DNA of 64,000 nucleotides from Streptomyces halstedii. GTDB lineage: Bacteria; Actinomycetota; Actinomycetes; Streptomycetales; Streptomycetaceae. Below the pieces are notes generated by a model that was given only the letters and a program-made list of their open reading frames with translations, had not been told where the DNA came from and did no database searches. Position 1 is the first letter of the stretch. Each line of letters opens with the position of its first letter. The DNA lies in contig JOAZ01000024.1 in assembly GCA_000720535.1 (NCBI GenBank), positions 42,127-106,126 of the forward strand. The letters are read 5' to 3'. The position numbers and the translations under genes are program-made. This document shows, piece by piece, positions 1-8,337 of the stretch.

Positions 1-2
1 CC

Positions 3-227
3 GGGACCTGGGCGCTGTCCACGGAGGACGGGCGCCGCCAGGCCGCGATCGGCTACAACCTGATGAAGTACGAGCGGTTCGGCGAAGACGGGACACCGCT
101 GCCGGACCCGATCGGCTCCGCGCTGTTCGGTTACATGGACGGAGCGCTGAGCGGCGCCCCCGCCGAGCGGGCCCCCGGCGCGTCGCCGGTGCCTCAGCGT
201 CTGGTCGCACCCGAGCAGCTGCGGTGA
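3..227 (+). CDS. C-terminal end of an unknown protein (partial)
   Basis: This reading frame is open from the left edge of the window and ends at a TGA, giving the last 74 residues of a protein that begins outside. The visible part contains a stretch reading KYERFGEDGTPLPDPIGSAL and then an Ala/Pro-rich tail. I do not recognise the family. Codon third positions are strongly GC and a strong terminator follows seven bases after the stop, which supports a real gene end. No function can be given from this fragment. Confidence 0.6.
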   Translation, partial: GTWALSTEDGRRQAAIGYNLMKYERFGEDGTPLPDPIGSALFGYMDGALSGAPAERAPGASPVPQRLVAPEQLR

Positions 228-233
228 GGGCGG

Positions 234-263
234 GCGGCCCCCGTACTGCCGTACGGGGGCCGC
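234..263 (+). terminator. Rho-independent-type hairpin after the partial gene
   Basis: Two perfectly complementary 13-base arms (234-246 and 251-263) enclose the loop TGCC just after the stop codon of the partial gene. There is no U-tract, as is usual in Streptomyces. Confidence 0.75.
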
Positions 264-277
264 GTGGACACCGCCGA

Positions 278-308
278 TGAGCCGCTCCCCCACGAGGGGA
301 GCGGCTCA
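278..308 (-). terminator. Terminator of the streptogrisin-like protease gene
   Basis: A perfect 13-bp stem (278-290 with 296-308) and a five-base loop CACGA lie 35 bases beyond the stop of the minus-strand protease gene. With the hairpin at 234-263 it separates two convergent genes. Confidence 0.75.
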
Positions 309-342
309 CAGACCTGCCCGGAACCGAGGGCGACCTCGGAGG

Positions 343-1428
343 TCAGCCGATCTCGGCCCCGTACGCCGCCAGCGCCTCCGGCACCGGCTGGAAGAAGGTC
401 GTGCCTCCCGCCGAGCAGTCACCGCTGCCGCCCGAGGTCAGGCCGATGGCCGTGTCGCCCGAGAAGAGCGAGCCGCCGCTGTCGCCGGGCTCGGCGCAGA
501 CCGTCGTCTGGATGAGCCCGTTGACGATGTCGCCGTTGCCGTAGTTGACCGTGGCGTTCAGGGCGGTGACCTGGCCGTCGTGGACCTGGGTGGTCGAGCC
601 GCTGCGGGTCACCGTCATGCCGACCGTGGCCTCGCCCGCCTTGGTGATGGCCTGGCTGGAGCCGTTGTAGAGGTCCACCGCGCTGGGGTGCGCCACGCTC
701 GCGGTGTACTTGACCAGGCCGTAGTCGTTGCCCGGGAAGCTGGAGCCCGCGTTGCTGCCGATCTCCGAGCCGGTCTGCGTGTCGGACCAGCTGGTGATGG
801 CGTCGGTGCAGTGACCGGCCGTCAGGAAGTACGGCTCGCCGCCCTTGACCACGTTGAAGCCCAGCGAGCAGCGGCCGCCGTTGCCCCAGATGGCGTCGCC
901 GCCCGCGATGAGCGGTGTGAACTCTCCTGCGGAGCGCACGAGTTCGGCCTTCGCCCCGAGCCCGTCGACGACCTTGCCGAGCTTGTCCAGGGCCGCGCCG
1001 TCCACCGTGCTGTCCGCGGTGACGACGACCTTGTTGCTGACCGGGTCGACCGCCCAGGAGGTGCCGGGGAGGGAGGCGCGCTCGCTCAGGGTCTGCCGGG
1101 CGGCCGTCAGGTCGGCGGTCGAGTTCTGTACGACCCTGGCCGTGCCGCCCGCCTGGCGCACCTGCTCGGCGGCGGCCTGGTCGAGGACGTTCACGACGAG
1201 GTGCTTCGTCCCGGCGTCGTAGTACGCGCCCGCCGCGTCGGCGCCCAGGCTCTTGTCGAGGGTGGTGGCGAGATTTCCGGCCGCCTGCGCCGTCAGCGTC
1301 CGGGCGGTGAACGCGGGTACGTCATCGCTGGCGTTCGCAGTCTGGAAGGTGGCTCCCGCGGCGACCAGGGCGACGACCGCCGAACCCGCGAGGGCCGCAC
1401 GCTTCCCGGATATGCGTCGCTGCTTCAA
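343..1428 (-). CDS. Secreted S1 family serine protease, streptogrisin/alpha-lytic type
   Basis: A 361-residue preproprotein. It starts at a TTG codon six bases after a strong AGGAGG site. Residues 1 to about 33 form a signal peptide (basic start, hydrophobic core, Ala-rich cleavage region). A propeptide of the alpha-lytic protease type follows, and the mature enzyme probably starts at [20 protein letters not shown]. The chymotrypsin-fold triad is visible: His in TAGHC, Asp in NDYGLVKY and Ser in GDSGG, with paired cysteines around them. The product should be an extracellular protease folded by its own propeptide. It stands alone and faces away from the hydrolase gene to its right. A decayed relative lies at 13679-13830. 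Confidence 0.93.
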   Translation of the reverse strand: MKQRRISGKRAALAGSAVVALVAAGATFQTANASDDVPAFTARTLTAQAAGNLATTLDKSLGADAAGAYYDAGTKHLVVNVLDQAAAEQVRQAGGTARVVQNSTADLTAARQTLSERASLPGTSWAVDPVSNKVVVTADSTVDGAALDKLGKVVDGLGAKAELVRSAGEFTPLIAGGDAIWGNGGRCSLGFNVVKGGEPYFLTAGHCTDAITSWSDTQTGSEIGSNAGSSFPGNDYGLVKYTASVAHPSAVDLYNGSSQAITKAGEATVGMTVTRSGSTTQVHDGQVTALNATVNYGNGDIVNGLIQTTVCAEPGDSGGSLFSGDTAIGLTSGGSGDCSAGGTTFFQPVPEALAAYGAEIG

Positions 1429-1887
1429 CTTCTACCTCCTGTGGGGGGCCGCGTACGGGCAAGTGGGGTGCTCGTACACGGAGGATGTGACGCCCACTAT
1501 TCCGATGCGGCGGAGCCCACACAAGGTCGCCTTCTGGACGCACACATGACAACAACACCGCGCACGCACCCTGTTCACACGGCGAGGTCGGAGGGTGCCG
1601 ATTCCACATCGCGAACGCCGCGCGCGGGCCCGAACCGGTGGTACGCGGGCATTCGGCCTGTCCTGAACTCGCCCTCCGCAGTCCGGATGCTGGGGTCGCG
1701 CATCCGGATACGGGGCGCGCGCGGTGCGGTGGGGGGGCGCCAAAGGCCACGGGCCGCACACCGGTTCCTTCCGTCCGGGGAGTCCCGGTGACGCCCTTGA
1801 TGGTTCATCATCGGAAAGACGGAACAGGCAGTACGAACCGGGTAGTTGGGCCCGGACCGGGCGGGGTGGCCGAGCGGAGGAGGCGGA
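1429..1887. other. Divergent intergenic region with inverted repeat
   Basis: This 459-base stretch separates the divergent protease and hydrolase genes and should hold both promoters. The only clear structure is an inverted repeat at 1683-1707 (CCGGATG, 11-base loop, CATCCGG), which could be an operator. I see no further gene with Streptomyces-like codon usage. Confidence 0.4.
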
Positions 1888-2772
1888 GTGCGCAGTCGTG
1901 TGCGCGTGGCGGACGGGCGGCATCTGATGGTGGAGCGTCAGGGGGATCCGCACGGCAGACCCGTCTTCCTCCTGCACGGCACGCCGGGCAGCCGGCTCGG
2001 CCCCGCCCCGCGCGGCATGGTGCTCTACCAGCGCAAGACCCAGCTCATCGCCTACGACCGTCCCGGCTACGGCGGTTCCGACCGGCTGGCCGGCCGGCGG
2101 GTGGTGGATGTCGTCGAGGACATCCGGGCGATCGCCGACTCGCTCGGGCTCGACCGGTTCGCCGTGGTGGGCCGCTCGGGCGGTGCTCCGCACGCGCTGG
2201 CCTGCGCCGCGATGATGCCGGACCGGGTCACCCGCACGGCCGCGCTGGTGGGCCTGGCCCCCTGGGACGCGGTGGGTCTGGACTGGTTCGAGGGCATGGC
2301 CGCGTCCAACGTGCTCGCGTACTCCACCGCCGCCGCCGATCCGGACGGGCTCGCGGAGTCCTTCATCAGCCGTTCGGCGGAGATCCGGCAGGACCCGGTC
2401 CGGCTCCTGGACGACCTGCGCCGGGAGCTGACCGACTCCGACCGGGTGGTGGTCAACGACGCGGGCATCCGCACGCTGCTGCTGGCCAACTACCGTGAGG
2501 GGCTGCGCACATCGGCGTACGGCTGGATCGACGACGCCATCGCGTTCTCCCGGCCGTGGGGGTTCGACCCGGCGGACATCACCGGGCCGGTGATGCTGTG
2601 GCACGGCGAGAAGGACGTGTTCACACCGGTCGGCCACTCGCGCTGGCTGGCCGGACAGATTCCGGGCGCCACCGCCGTACTGGAGCCGGCGGCCGCACAC
2701 TTCGACGCGCTCTCGGTGCTGCCCGAGGTGCTCAACTGGCTGCTGGACGACCGCCCGGCCCCGGTGGGCTGA
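1888..2772 (+). CDS. Alpha/beta-fold hydrolase
   Basis: A 294-residue alpha/beta hydrolase. I place the start at GTG 1888 because GGAGG lies seven bases upstream; an in-frame ATG at 1846 would add 14 residues unlike the family. The oxyanion-hole motif LHGTPGSR, the strand with AYDRPGYGGSD, the nucleophile elbow GRSGGAPHAL (Ser) and the late acid/histidine region (HGEKDVFTPVGHSRW, then AAAHFDAL) are in the usual order. There is no signal peptide, so it is cytoplasmic. Substrate cannot be deduced; esterase, lipase-like or haloperoxidase-like activities are all possible. Confidence 0.85.
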   Translation: MRSRVRVADGRHLMVERQGDPHGRPVFLLHGTPGSRLGPAPRGMVLYQRKTQLIAYDRPGYGGSDRLAGRRVVDVVEDIRAIADSLGLDRFAVVGRSGGAPHALACAAMMPDRVTRTAALVGLAPWDAVGLDWFEGMAASNVLAYSTAAADPDGLAESFISRSAEIRQDPVRLLDDLRRELTDSDRVVVNDAGIRTLLLANYREGLRTSAYGWIDDAIAFSRPWGFDPADITGPVMLWHGEKDVFTPVGHSRWLAGQIPGATAVLEPAAAHFDALSVLPEVLNWLLDDRPAPVG

Positions 2773-2854
2773 CCACGACGGAGCTGACCGGACCGGCCCG
2801 CACGGCGGGGCTCACCTGACCGGCCGGCCACGGCGCGGCCCCCGGACCGGCATG

Positions 2855-2893
2855 CCACGGTGGGGGCCCCTTTCACCGGGGCCCCCACCGTGG
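2855..2893. terminator. Bidirectional terminator between convergent genes
   Basis: A perfect 16-bp stem (2855-2870 with 2878-2893) and a seven-base loop lie between the hydrolase stop (2772) and the fxsT stop (2902). It should end transcription from both sides. Confidence 0.8.
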
Positions 2894-2901
2894 TCACGGC
2901 G

Positions 2902-5900
2902 TCACACCGACATCGGTTCCAGCTCCCGCCGGAACCGCCGCTCGGTCCGCGCTATCCGGGTCAGCGGGTGCTCGTCCCCCAGTTGCCGGGCCAGCTCGTC
3001 ACCCGTCTCCGCCCGCAGCCGCCGCGCCTCGTCCGGCCGGCCCAGCGCGTCCAGCGTCACGGCGAGGTTGGACGTCATGGCCAGGGTCTCCGGGTGGTGT
3101 GCTCCCAGTACCTCCCGGAGCTGCCCGGCCACCGTGCGCTCCGTCTCCAGCACGATCTCCAGCCGCCCGGTGTCGGCCGTCGCGTTCGCCAGGTTCATCA
3201 CGCAGAACAGGGTGTTGGGGTGCTCCCTGCCGAACGTCTCCCGCATCAGGGCGACCACCCGCTTCAGCAGCCGCTCCGCCTCCTCGGGCGCGTCGGACCC
3301 CGAGAGGTAGACACCGAGGTTGTTCTGCGCCGCCAGGGTGTACGGATGCCTCTCCCCCGGCACCTTCATGTACTGGTCGACCACCTCCTGCGCGGTCGTC
3401 CTGGCCTCGGCCGCCTCACCCGCCGCGAACAGGTCGGCCGCCATGTTGAGGTCGCAGGCCAGGGACTCCGGGTTGGCCGCGGTGTACTTGGCCCGGTACC
3501 TGGCCCGGGTCGCCACCGTCAGCCTGCGGGCGTCCTCCAGCTGCCCGGCCCGCCGCAACGACACCGCGAGGCTCTTGGCGGCGCTCAGGGTGGTGGGATA
3601 GGTCCGCCCGAGGGTCGCCTTGAGACTCTCGTACGTACGGCTGAGCAGACCGACCGAGTCCTCGTACCGTCCGACCTCCCGCAGGTCGCGGGCGAGGTTC
3701 AGGGCGGAGGACAGGCTGTGCGGATGCTCCTGGCCCAGCACCTCCGACCTCAGGTCGTAGCAGTCCTGGTCGATCTCGCGGGCCCGCGCGTACTGCCCGA
3801 CGCTCCGCAGGTTCAGCGCCAGGTTGTTGGCCGCCGCCAGGGTCCGGGCGTGCCGCTCGTGGAAGATCTGGTTGAAGCCGTCGTGCGCCTCGGTGGCCAG
3901 CTCGATCGCCCGCCCGTAGTCCCCGAGCAGGCCCAGGTCGATGGCCAGGCTGCTGGTGGTCATGTAGGTGTGCGGGTGCTCCGGCCCCAGCACCTCCCGC
4001 TGGGTCCGCAGCGTGAACTCGTCGAGCTCCTTGGCCTCCACGTACCGCCCGCGGGTGCGGAGGATGTTGGAGAGGTGGAAGCAGAGGTAGAGGTACTGGA
4101 TGTCCCGCTCCCCCAGCATCTCCAGCCAGGTCTCGCGCAGTTCGTCGCCCAGCGTGGCGGCGGTCCTGATGTCACCGCGCTTCCAGAGGTAGCGCACCCG
4201 GTCTATCAGCAGCCTGCGGGTCTCGTGGTCCCGGCAGTTGCGGGCGTCGGACGGCCCGAGGTGCGGCCAGATGGCCGCGAAGCGCGGCCAGGTGTCCGGG
4301 TTGTCGATCGGTTCGGTGTCGTCCGGCCGGGCGCCCGCCAGGATGCGGTGGACGACGTGCCGGGCCTCGGCCTGCTCCTCCTCGCTGAGCTGGGCCCTGA
4401 TCACCGCCTGCACCAGGCGGTGCACCTGGATGGAGTTGGACACCTGGTCGACCTTGGCGAGGGCGAAGCGGCCGATCTCCCGGATGACCCGGCCCAGCAC
4501 CAGCTTCTCCTGGAGGGAGGCGTCGTACGGCTTGAGTGCCTCGATCATCTCCTTGCTGTAGAGGAGGTTCGCGGAGATCGGCTCGGGGGCGAAGAAGGCG
4601 CAGAGCTGGAGCAGCCGCACGGCCGCGGGCGAGCGCTCCTCAAGGCGTTCGATCGAGATGTTCCAGGTGGCCGCGACCGGCTGCGGGTAGCCCGCCGGCT
4701 GGTTGAGGGCGAGCACCTCGGGCGCCTGCCGGGCCAGTTGCTCCAGATAGGTGTCGATGGGGGTGGCGGTCTCCGCGATCCAGGCCGCCGCCTGCTCGAC
4801 GGCCAGCGGCAGGTCACCGACGGCCGTGGCCACCTGGGCCGCGTCCCGCTCGCTGAGCCCCGGGGCCCGGCGCTGGAGGTGCTCGACGGACTCCTCCCGG
4901 AGGAAGACGTCCACCGGCAGCGCGTCGCCGTGCTGGGACCAGGCCTGGTTCCTGGACGTGACCAGGATGTGCCCGGAGCCGCCCTGCGGGAAGTAGCGGC
5001 GGAGCCGTTCCGGGTCGTCCGCGTTGTCGAAGACCAGCAGCCAGCGGTCCGACGGCACACCGCGGCGCAGCAGGTCCACGGCCTCCTTCGAGGCGGCGGC
5101 CATGTCGTCGCCGCCCTGGGCCCCGAGCCGTACGGCGAGTTCGGCGAGCCCCGCGATCACGTCGTCGGTCTGCTCGGACGAGATCCACCACACCAGGTCG
5201 TAGTCGGCCATGAAGCGGTGGACGTACTCCAGGGCCACCTGGGTCTTGCCGACGCCGCCGAGCCCGTAGAGGGTCTGCGGCTGCGGCAGCACGACGGCCA
5301 TCCCGCCGCCGAGCTGGTCGCGCATCCGCTCCAGGACGAGGGAGCGGCCGGTGAAACCGGGGTTGCGGGGCGGTGCGTTCCAGATCCTCGGCACCGTGCC
5401 GGGGAAGCGCGGGCCGGGTGCCACCCCGTCGCCGAGCTGGACCGGCCGGTCCACGGCGCGCATCAGGGCGGTGGTGGCGTGGACCTCGTCCAGCCGGAAC
5501 AGGTCCACCGGGTTGCGGTCGATGTACGGGGCCGAGAGGCGCACGTCGCTGATCCTGAGCGGCAGCAGCCGGCGCCGCCCGCCGCCGGGGTCCTCGGCCA
5601 CCGCCCTGTCCCACAGGCCCACGGCCCGCTGGGACTTGAGGTAGGCGCTGGACAGCAGGACGACCGTACGGGCCGCGGTCTCCGGGGTGGGGCGCGCGGG
5701 GGGCTCGGGTCCGGGGTCGGCGGAGGCGTCCCGGGGGACGACCCGGAATCCGGCCCGGGTGAGGACCGACTCGATCCAGTCCGCCCACATGCGGTTCTCC
5801 GCCACGTAGCTGAGGAAGAGGTCGGCGGGCAGCGCCGGCCTGCGCCGGGTGAAGGCGTCGCGGACGCGCAGCCGTACCTCCTCGCTCATCTGCGCCATCG

Positions 5901-6837
5901 CCGTGACCTCCTGGTCGGTGATCACGGCGGTGAGGCGTTCGAAGGCGGAGAGCAGCGAGTTGCTGAGCCCGGCCTCGTCGCCGAAGGTGGCGAGGGTCTC
6001 CTCGTACGCGTAGTAGGGACGGTAGGGGATCTCCACCGCGCCCCAGTAGGCGGTGAGTTCGTCGCCGGAGAGGTCGCGGGGCAGCCGGTCGAACTTCAGC
6101 CGGGCCAGGGCGCGGCCGGCGTCCGCCTTCTCCTTCTCGCCCTCGTCGATGCGCATCGGGACGGGGAAGATGGAGATGGGCCTGCCCGTGTAGCGCTCGG
6201 CGATCTGCCGGGCGACGGAGGCCGCGCCGTCGATGGACTGGTCGCTCAGGGTGAAGCAGTCCACCAGCACGTCGGGGAGGTGGACGGTGCAGATGTCGGC
6301 GATGTCGCTGAGACCGGTGCGGCTGTCGATGAGGACGTAGTCGTAGTGGGTCTTCATGTCGTCGCGCAGGGCGTCGAAGAAGTGGCCGCCGCCGAGCCGG
6401 TCGTAGAAGTTGTCCCAGTCGAAGGTGGAGACGGTCGCGGAGTACTCGCGGTTCTGCCGTCCGGCGGAGACGAAGTCGAGGGTGCCGCCGCGCGGGAACT
6501 CCCAGCCGAGCGCCTCGGGGTCGAGCGAGACCGCGTGCGGCTGGACGCGCGCGTAGTCGCGGTGCCAGTCGCCGGCGCGCTGGGCGGGGTTGGTCGCGGC
6601 CCAGGCGTACTCGGTGATCAGGTCGATGACCCCGGTGGTGGCGCCGAGTGTCGAGGGGTCGAGGAAGGGGTGGAAGAACCGGTGGAGCCCGGGGGCTTCC
6701 AGGTCCCAGTCGACGGCCAGCACCCGCTTGCCGTTGGCGGCCAGGATCCAGGCGGTGTTGGCGAGGGCCATGGTGCGCCCCGTGCCGCCCTTGTACGAGT
6801 AGAAGGTGACGATGCGCCCGTCACGCCCGGCTGTCAT
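2902..6837 (-). CDS. fxsT: FxsT: ATPase/TIR-like/NB-ARC/tetratricopeptide protein of the FxSxx-COOH system
   Basis: A 1311-residue multidomain protein. Residues 1-310 resemble a MinD/ParA-type NTPase with the P-loop YKGGTGRT (15-22), where Arg replaces the usual final Lys, and a switch-like DYVLIDSRTG near 167. Residues about 326-455 are TIR-like (FLSYVAENRMWADWI onward). An NB-ARC/STAND NTPase follows, with Walker A GLGGVGKT near 515-522 and Walker B-like WLLVFDNADD. The last ~400 residues are TPR repeats of the kinesin-light-chain type. This order fits the FxSxx-COOH system tetratricopeptide protein family. The ATG at 6837 overlaps the fxsC stop as ATGA, so translation is probably coupled. 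An upstream extension to 7164 is possible in frame but would lie inside fxsC. Its molecular role is not established. Confidence 0.88.
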   Translation of the reverse strand: MTAGRDGRIVTFYSYKGGTGRTMALANTAWILAANGKRVLAVDWDLEAPGLHRFFHPFLDPSTLGATTGVIDLITEYAWAATNPAQRAGDWHRDYARVQPHAVSLDPEALGWEFPRGGTLDFVSAGRQNREYSATVSTFDWDNFYDRLGGGHFFDALRDDMKTHYDYVLIDSRTGLSDIADICTVHLPDVLVDCFTLSDQSIDGAASVARQIAERYTGRPISIFPVPMRIDEGEKEKADAGRALARLKFDRLPRDLSGDELTAYWGAVEIPYRPYYAYEETLATFGDEAGLSNSLLSAFERLTAVITDQEVTAMAQMSEEVRLRVRDAFTRRRPALPADLFLSYVAENRMWADWIESVLTRAGFRVVPRDASADPGPEPPARPTPETAARTVVLLSSAYLKSQRAVGLWDRAVAEDPGGGRRRLLPLRISDVRLSAPYIDRNPVDLFRLDEVHATTALMRAVDRPVQLGDGVAPGPRFPGTVPRIWNAPPRNPGFTGRSLVLERMRDQLGGGMAVVLPQPQTLYGLGGVGKTQVALEYVHRFMADYDLVWWISSEQTDDVIAGLAELAVRLGAQGGDDMAAASKEAVDLLRRGVPSDRWLLVFDNADDPERLRRYFPQGGSGHILVTSRNQAWSQHGDALPVDVFLREESVEHLQRRAPGLSERDAAQVATAVGDLPLAVEQAAAWIAETATPIDTYLEQLARQAPEVLALNQPAGYPQPVAATWNISIERLEERSPAAVRLLQLCAFFAPEPISANLLYSKEMIEALKPYDASLQEKLVLGRVIREIGRFALAKVDQVSNSIQVHRLVQAVIRAQLSEEEQAEARHVVHRILAGARPDDTEPIDNPDTWPRFAAIWPHLGPSDARNCRDHETRRLLIDRVRYLWKRGDIRTAATLGDELRETWLEMLGERDIQYLYLCFHLSNILRTRGRYVEAKELDEFTLRTQREVLGPEHPHTYMTTSSLAIDLGLLGDYGRAIELATEAHDGFNQIFHERHARTLAAANNLALNLRSVGQYARAREIDQDCYDLRSEVLGQEHPHSLSSALNLARDLREVGRYEDSVGLLSRTYESLKATLGRTYPTTLSAAKSLAVSLRRAGQLEDARRLTVATRARYRAKYTAANPESLACDLNMAADLFAAGEAAEARTTAQEVVDQYMKVPGERHPYTLAAQNNLGVYLSGSDAPEEAERLLKRVVALMRETFGREHPNTLFCVMNLANATADTGRLEIVLETERTVAGQLREVLGAHHPETLAMTSNLAVTLDALGRPDEARRLRAETGDELARQLGDEHPLTRIARTERRFRRELEPMSV

Positions 6838-8153
6838 ACGTCCTCCGCATCCGTCGCAGGGTCGTGCCTGTCGGATATGAACTGTGTGGGGCCCATCGGT
6901 CCCGTCGGGCCCGTCAGCCGTGTCCGTTCGCCGTGCCGTCCGCCCGTCGAGGGGGGATACGCCGTCGCGTGCCGCAGATACTGCTGGGCGGCCACCTCGA
7001 CCACCCGCGGGAGGACCTGGCCGAAGGCCTCCATGGTCGGTACCCCCTTGGCGGCGGCGCGGCAGAAGGCCCGGCCCTGCCGCATCTTGACCGGCATCGT
7101 CCGTTCGAGCATCTCGGTCAGTTCGGTCTCGGCCGCCCGGCTCTGGTGGTCGTCGCGGCACCACGGCACGACCATGGTCACCCAGGGCCGGTTCTCCTGG
7201 TCGAAGGCGGCGAGCCTGCGTCTCAGTTCCTCGTCCCGCAGGGCCCAGCGGTCCACCAGGAGTATCTCCGGTGTGCTGGGAGCCTGTTTGCCCTCCCGCT
7301 GCCCGGTGTCCTCGTCGAACGAGGTGATGACGGCCTGGTAGTTGAGTGAGCGGACCAGGTCCCCGGTGACGTAGGCCAGTGGTCTGGCGGCGACCGGGTG
7401 GTAGGGGTTCCAGTCCTGCGGATGGTCGCCGTAGTAGTCGGTGGCGCGCCCTTCGGGCAGGTCGTGGCGGGTGGGCGCGGCGACGGTGATCCGCATCCGG
7501 CGGGCAGCGCCCGCCCCGCCGCCCGGTGTCCCGAAGGCGCTGGGGGCGAGCCGGTAGTCCACCGGCCTGCCGGTGTCGATCTGCACGGTGTCCGCGACGC
7601 TGACGATGCGTTTGGCCAGTTCGTAGACCGCCTGCTCGTATTCCTGGGCGAAGAGCCTGAGTTTGATCAGGCCGTAGAGACCGTCACTGACGTACCGTTT
7701 CCCGAAGTCGCGGTGATTGAATTGCAGCCGCTCGGCCGGTCCCGGCAGTTGGCGGGGCGGGACCGGGACCCAGAGGGCCGGGACGATGGCCTCGGCGGGC
7801 TGATTCGAACGGGCCCGGTGGTGGATGGCCCGTTGCTCGAACGCGTACCATTCCTTTCCGCACATCTCACTGGCGAAATAGCGCGGCGAGAACAGGGGTA
7901 CGAACACCCGGCAGGTGGCGAGAACTCCGCCCAGCCGTTCGGACCATCCCTCGCCCGAGCGAATCTCCCTGTCCATGAATCCCGCGGATGCGCTCGCGGG
8001 CAGATCGGTCATCGCCATCACATGACCGCAAAGATCTTGGAAAAGCCGCTCGACCCACATATCGGGGTCCGTTCCACCGCCGTACCCCGGTGTATGCGCG
8101 TAACTCAGAAAGAAGTACGGCCGATGGTCCCGCTGCTGCCTTGACGCGTGCAC
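6834..8153 (-). CDS. fxsC: FxsC: TIR-like protein of the FxSxx-COOH system
   Basis: A 439-residue protein. The N-terminal ~140 residues are TIR-like, beginning RPYFFLSYAHTPGYGG and continuing through DLPASASAGFMDREIRSGEGW, RVFVPLFSPRYFASEMCGKEWYAF. The C-terminal half contains the part typical of FxsC proteins (DRWALRDEELRRRLAAFD near the middle). I choose GTG 8153 over GTG 8186 because a purine-rich GGACGGGGG segment precedes it and the upstream codons lack a ribosome site. The gene ends in a four-base ATGA overlap with fxsT and follows fxsB after 184 bases. The TIR fold suggests protein interaction or NAD-related chemistry, but the family has no proven activity that I know of. Confidence 0.85.
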   Translation of the reverse strand: MHASRQQRDHRPYFFLSYAHTPGYGGGTDPDMWVERLFQDLCGHVMAMTDLPASASAGFMDREIRSGEGWSERLGGVLATCRVFVPLFSPRYFASEMCGKEWYAFEQRAIHHRARSNQPAEAIVPALWVPVPPRQLPGPAERLQFNHRDFGKRYVSDGLYGLIKLRLFAQEYEQAVYELAKRIVSVADTVQIDTGRPVDYRLAPSAFGTPGGGAGAARRMRITVAAPTRHDLPEGRATDYYGDHPQDWNPYHPVAARPLAYVTGDLVRSLNYQAVITSFDEDTGQREGKQAPSTPEILLVDRWALRDEELRRRLAAFDQENRPWVTMVVPWCRDDHQSRAAETELTEMLERTMPVKMRQGRAFCRAAAKGVPTMEAFGQVLPRVVEVAAQQYLRHATAYPPSTGGRHGERTRLTGPTGPMGPTQFISDRHDPATDAEDV

Positions 8154-8337
8154 ACGACCCCCGTCCTGTGTGAGCACTCGCACCACGGAGTGAAAAGAAA
8201 GATGCGAGCGAATTCATCATCACGGAGCAGACTGTGCTCCACCCCCCTGCCGTTCGGTCATTCACCGTTGCTTTTCGGTCATCCGTTCCCGGATGCGGCC
8301 CGCGGCGTCGCCGGCCGGTCCCCGTCCCGGTGTCGTG

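Noticed and set aside
2860-7341. A ~1490-codon open frame on the plus strand opposite fxsT and fxsC
   Set aside because: It is a GC-skew shadow: the translation is low-complexity Val/Gly/Arg/Leu without motifs, and the opposite strand encodes recognisable domains.
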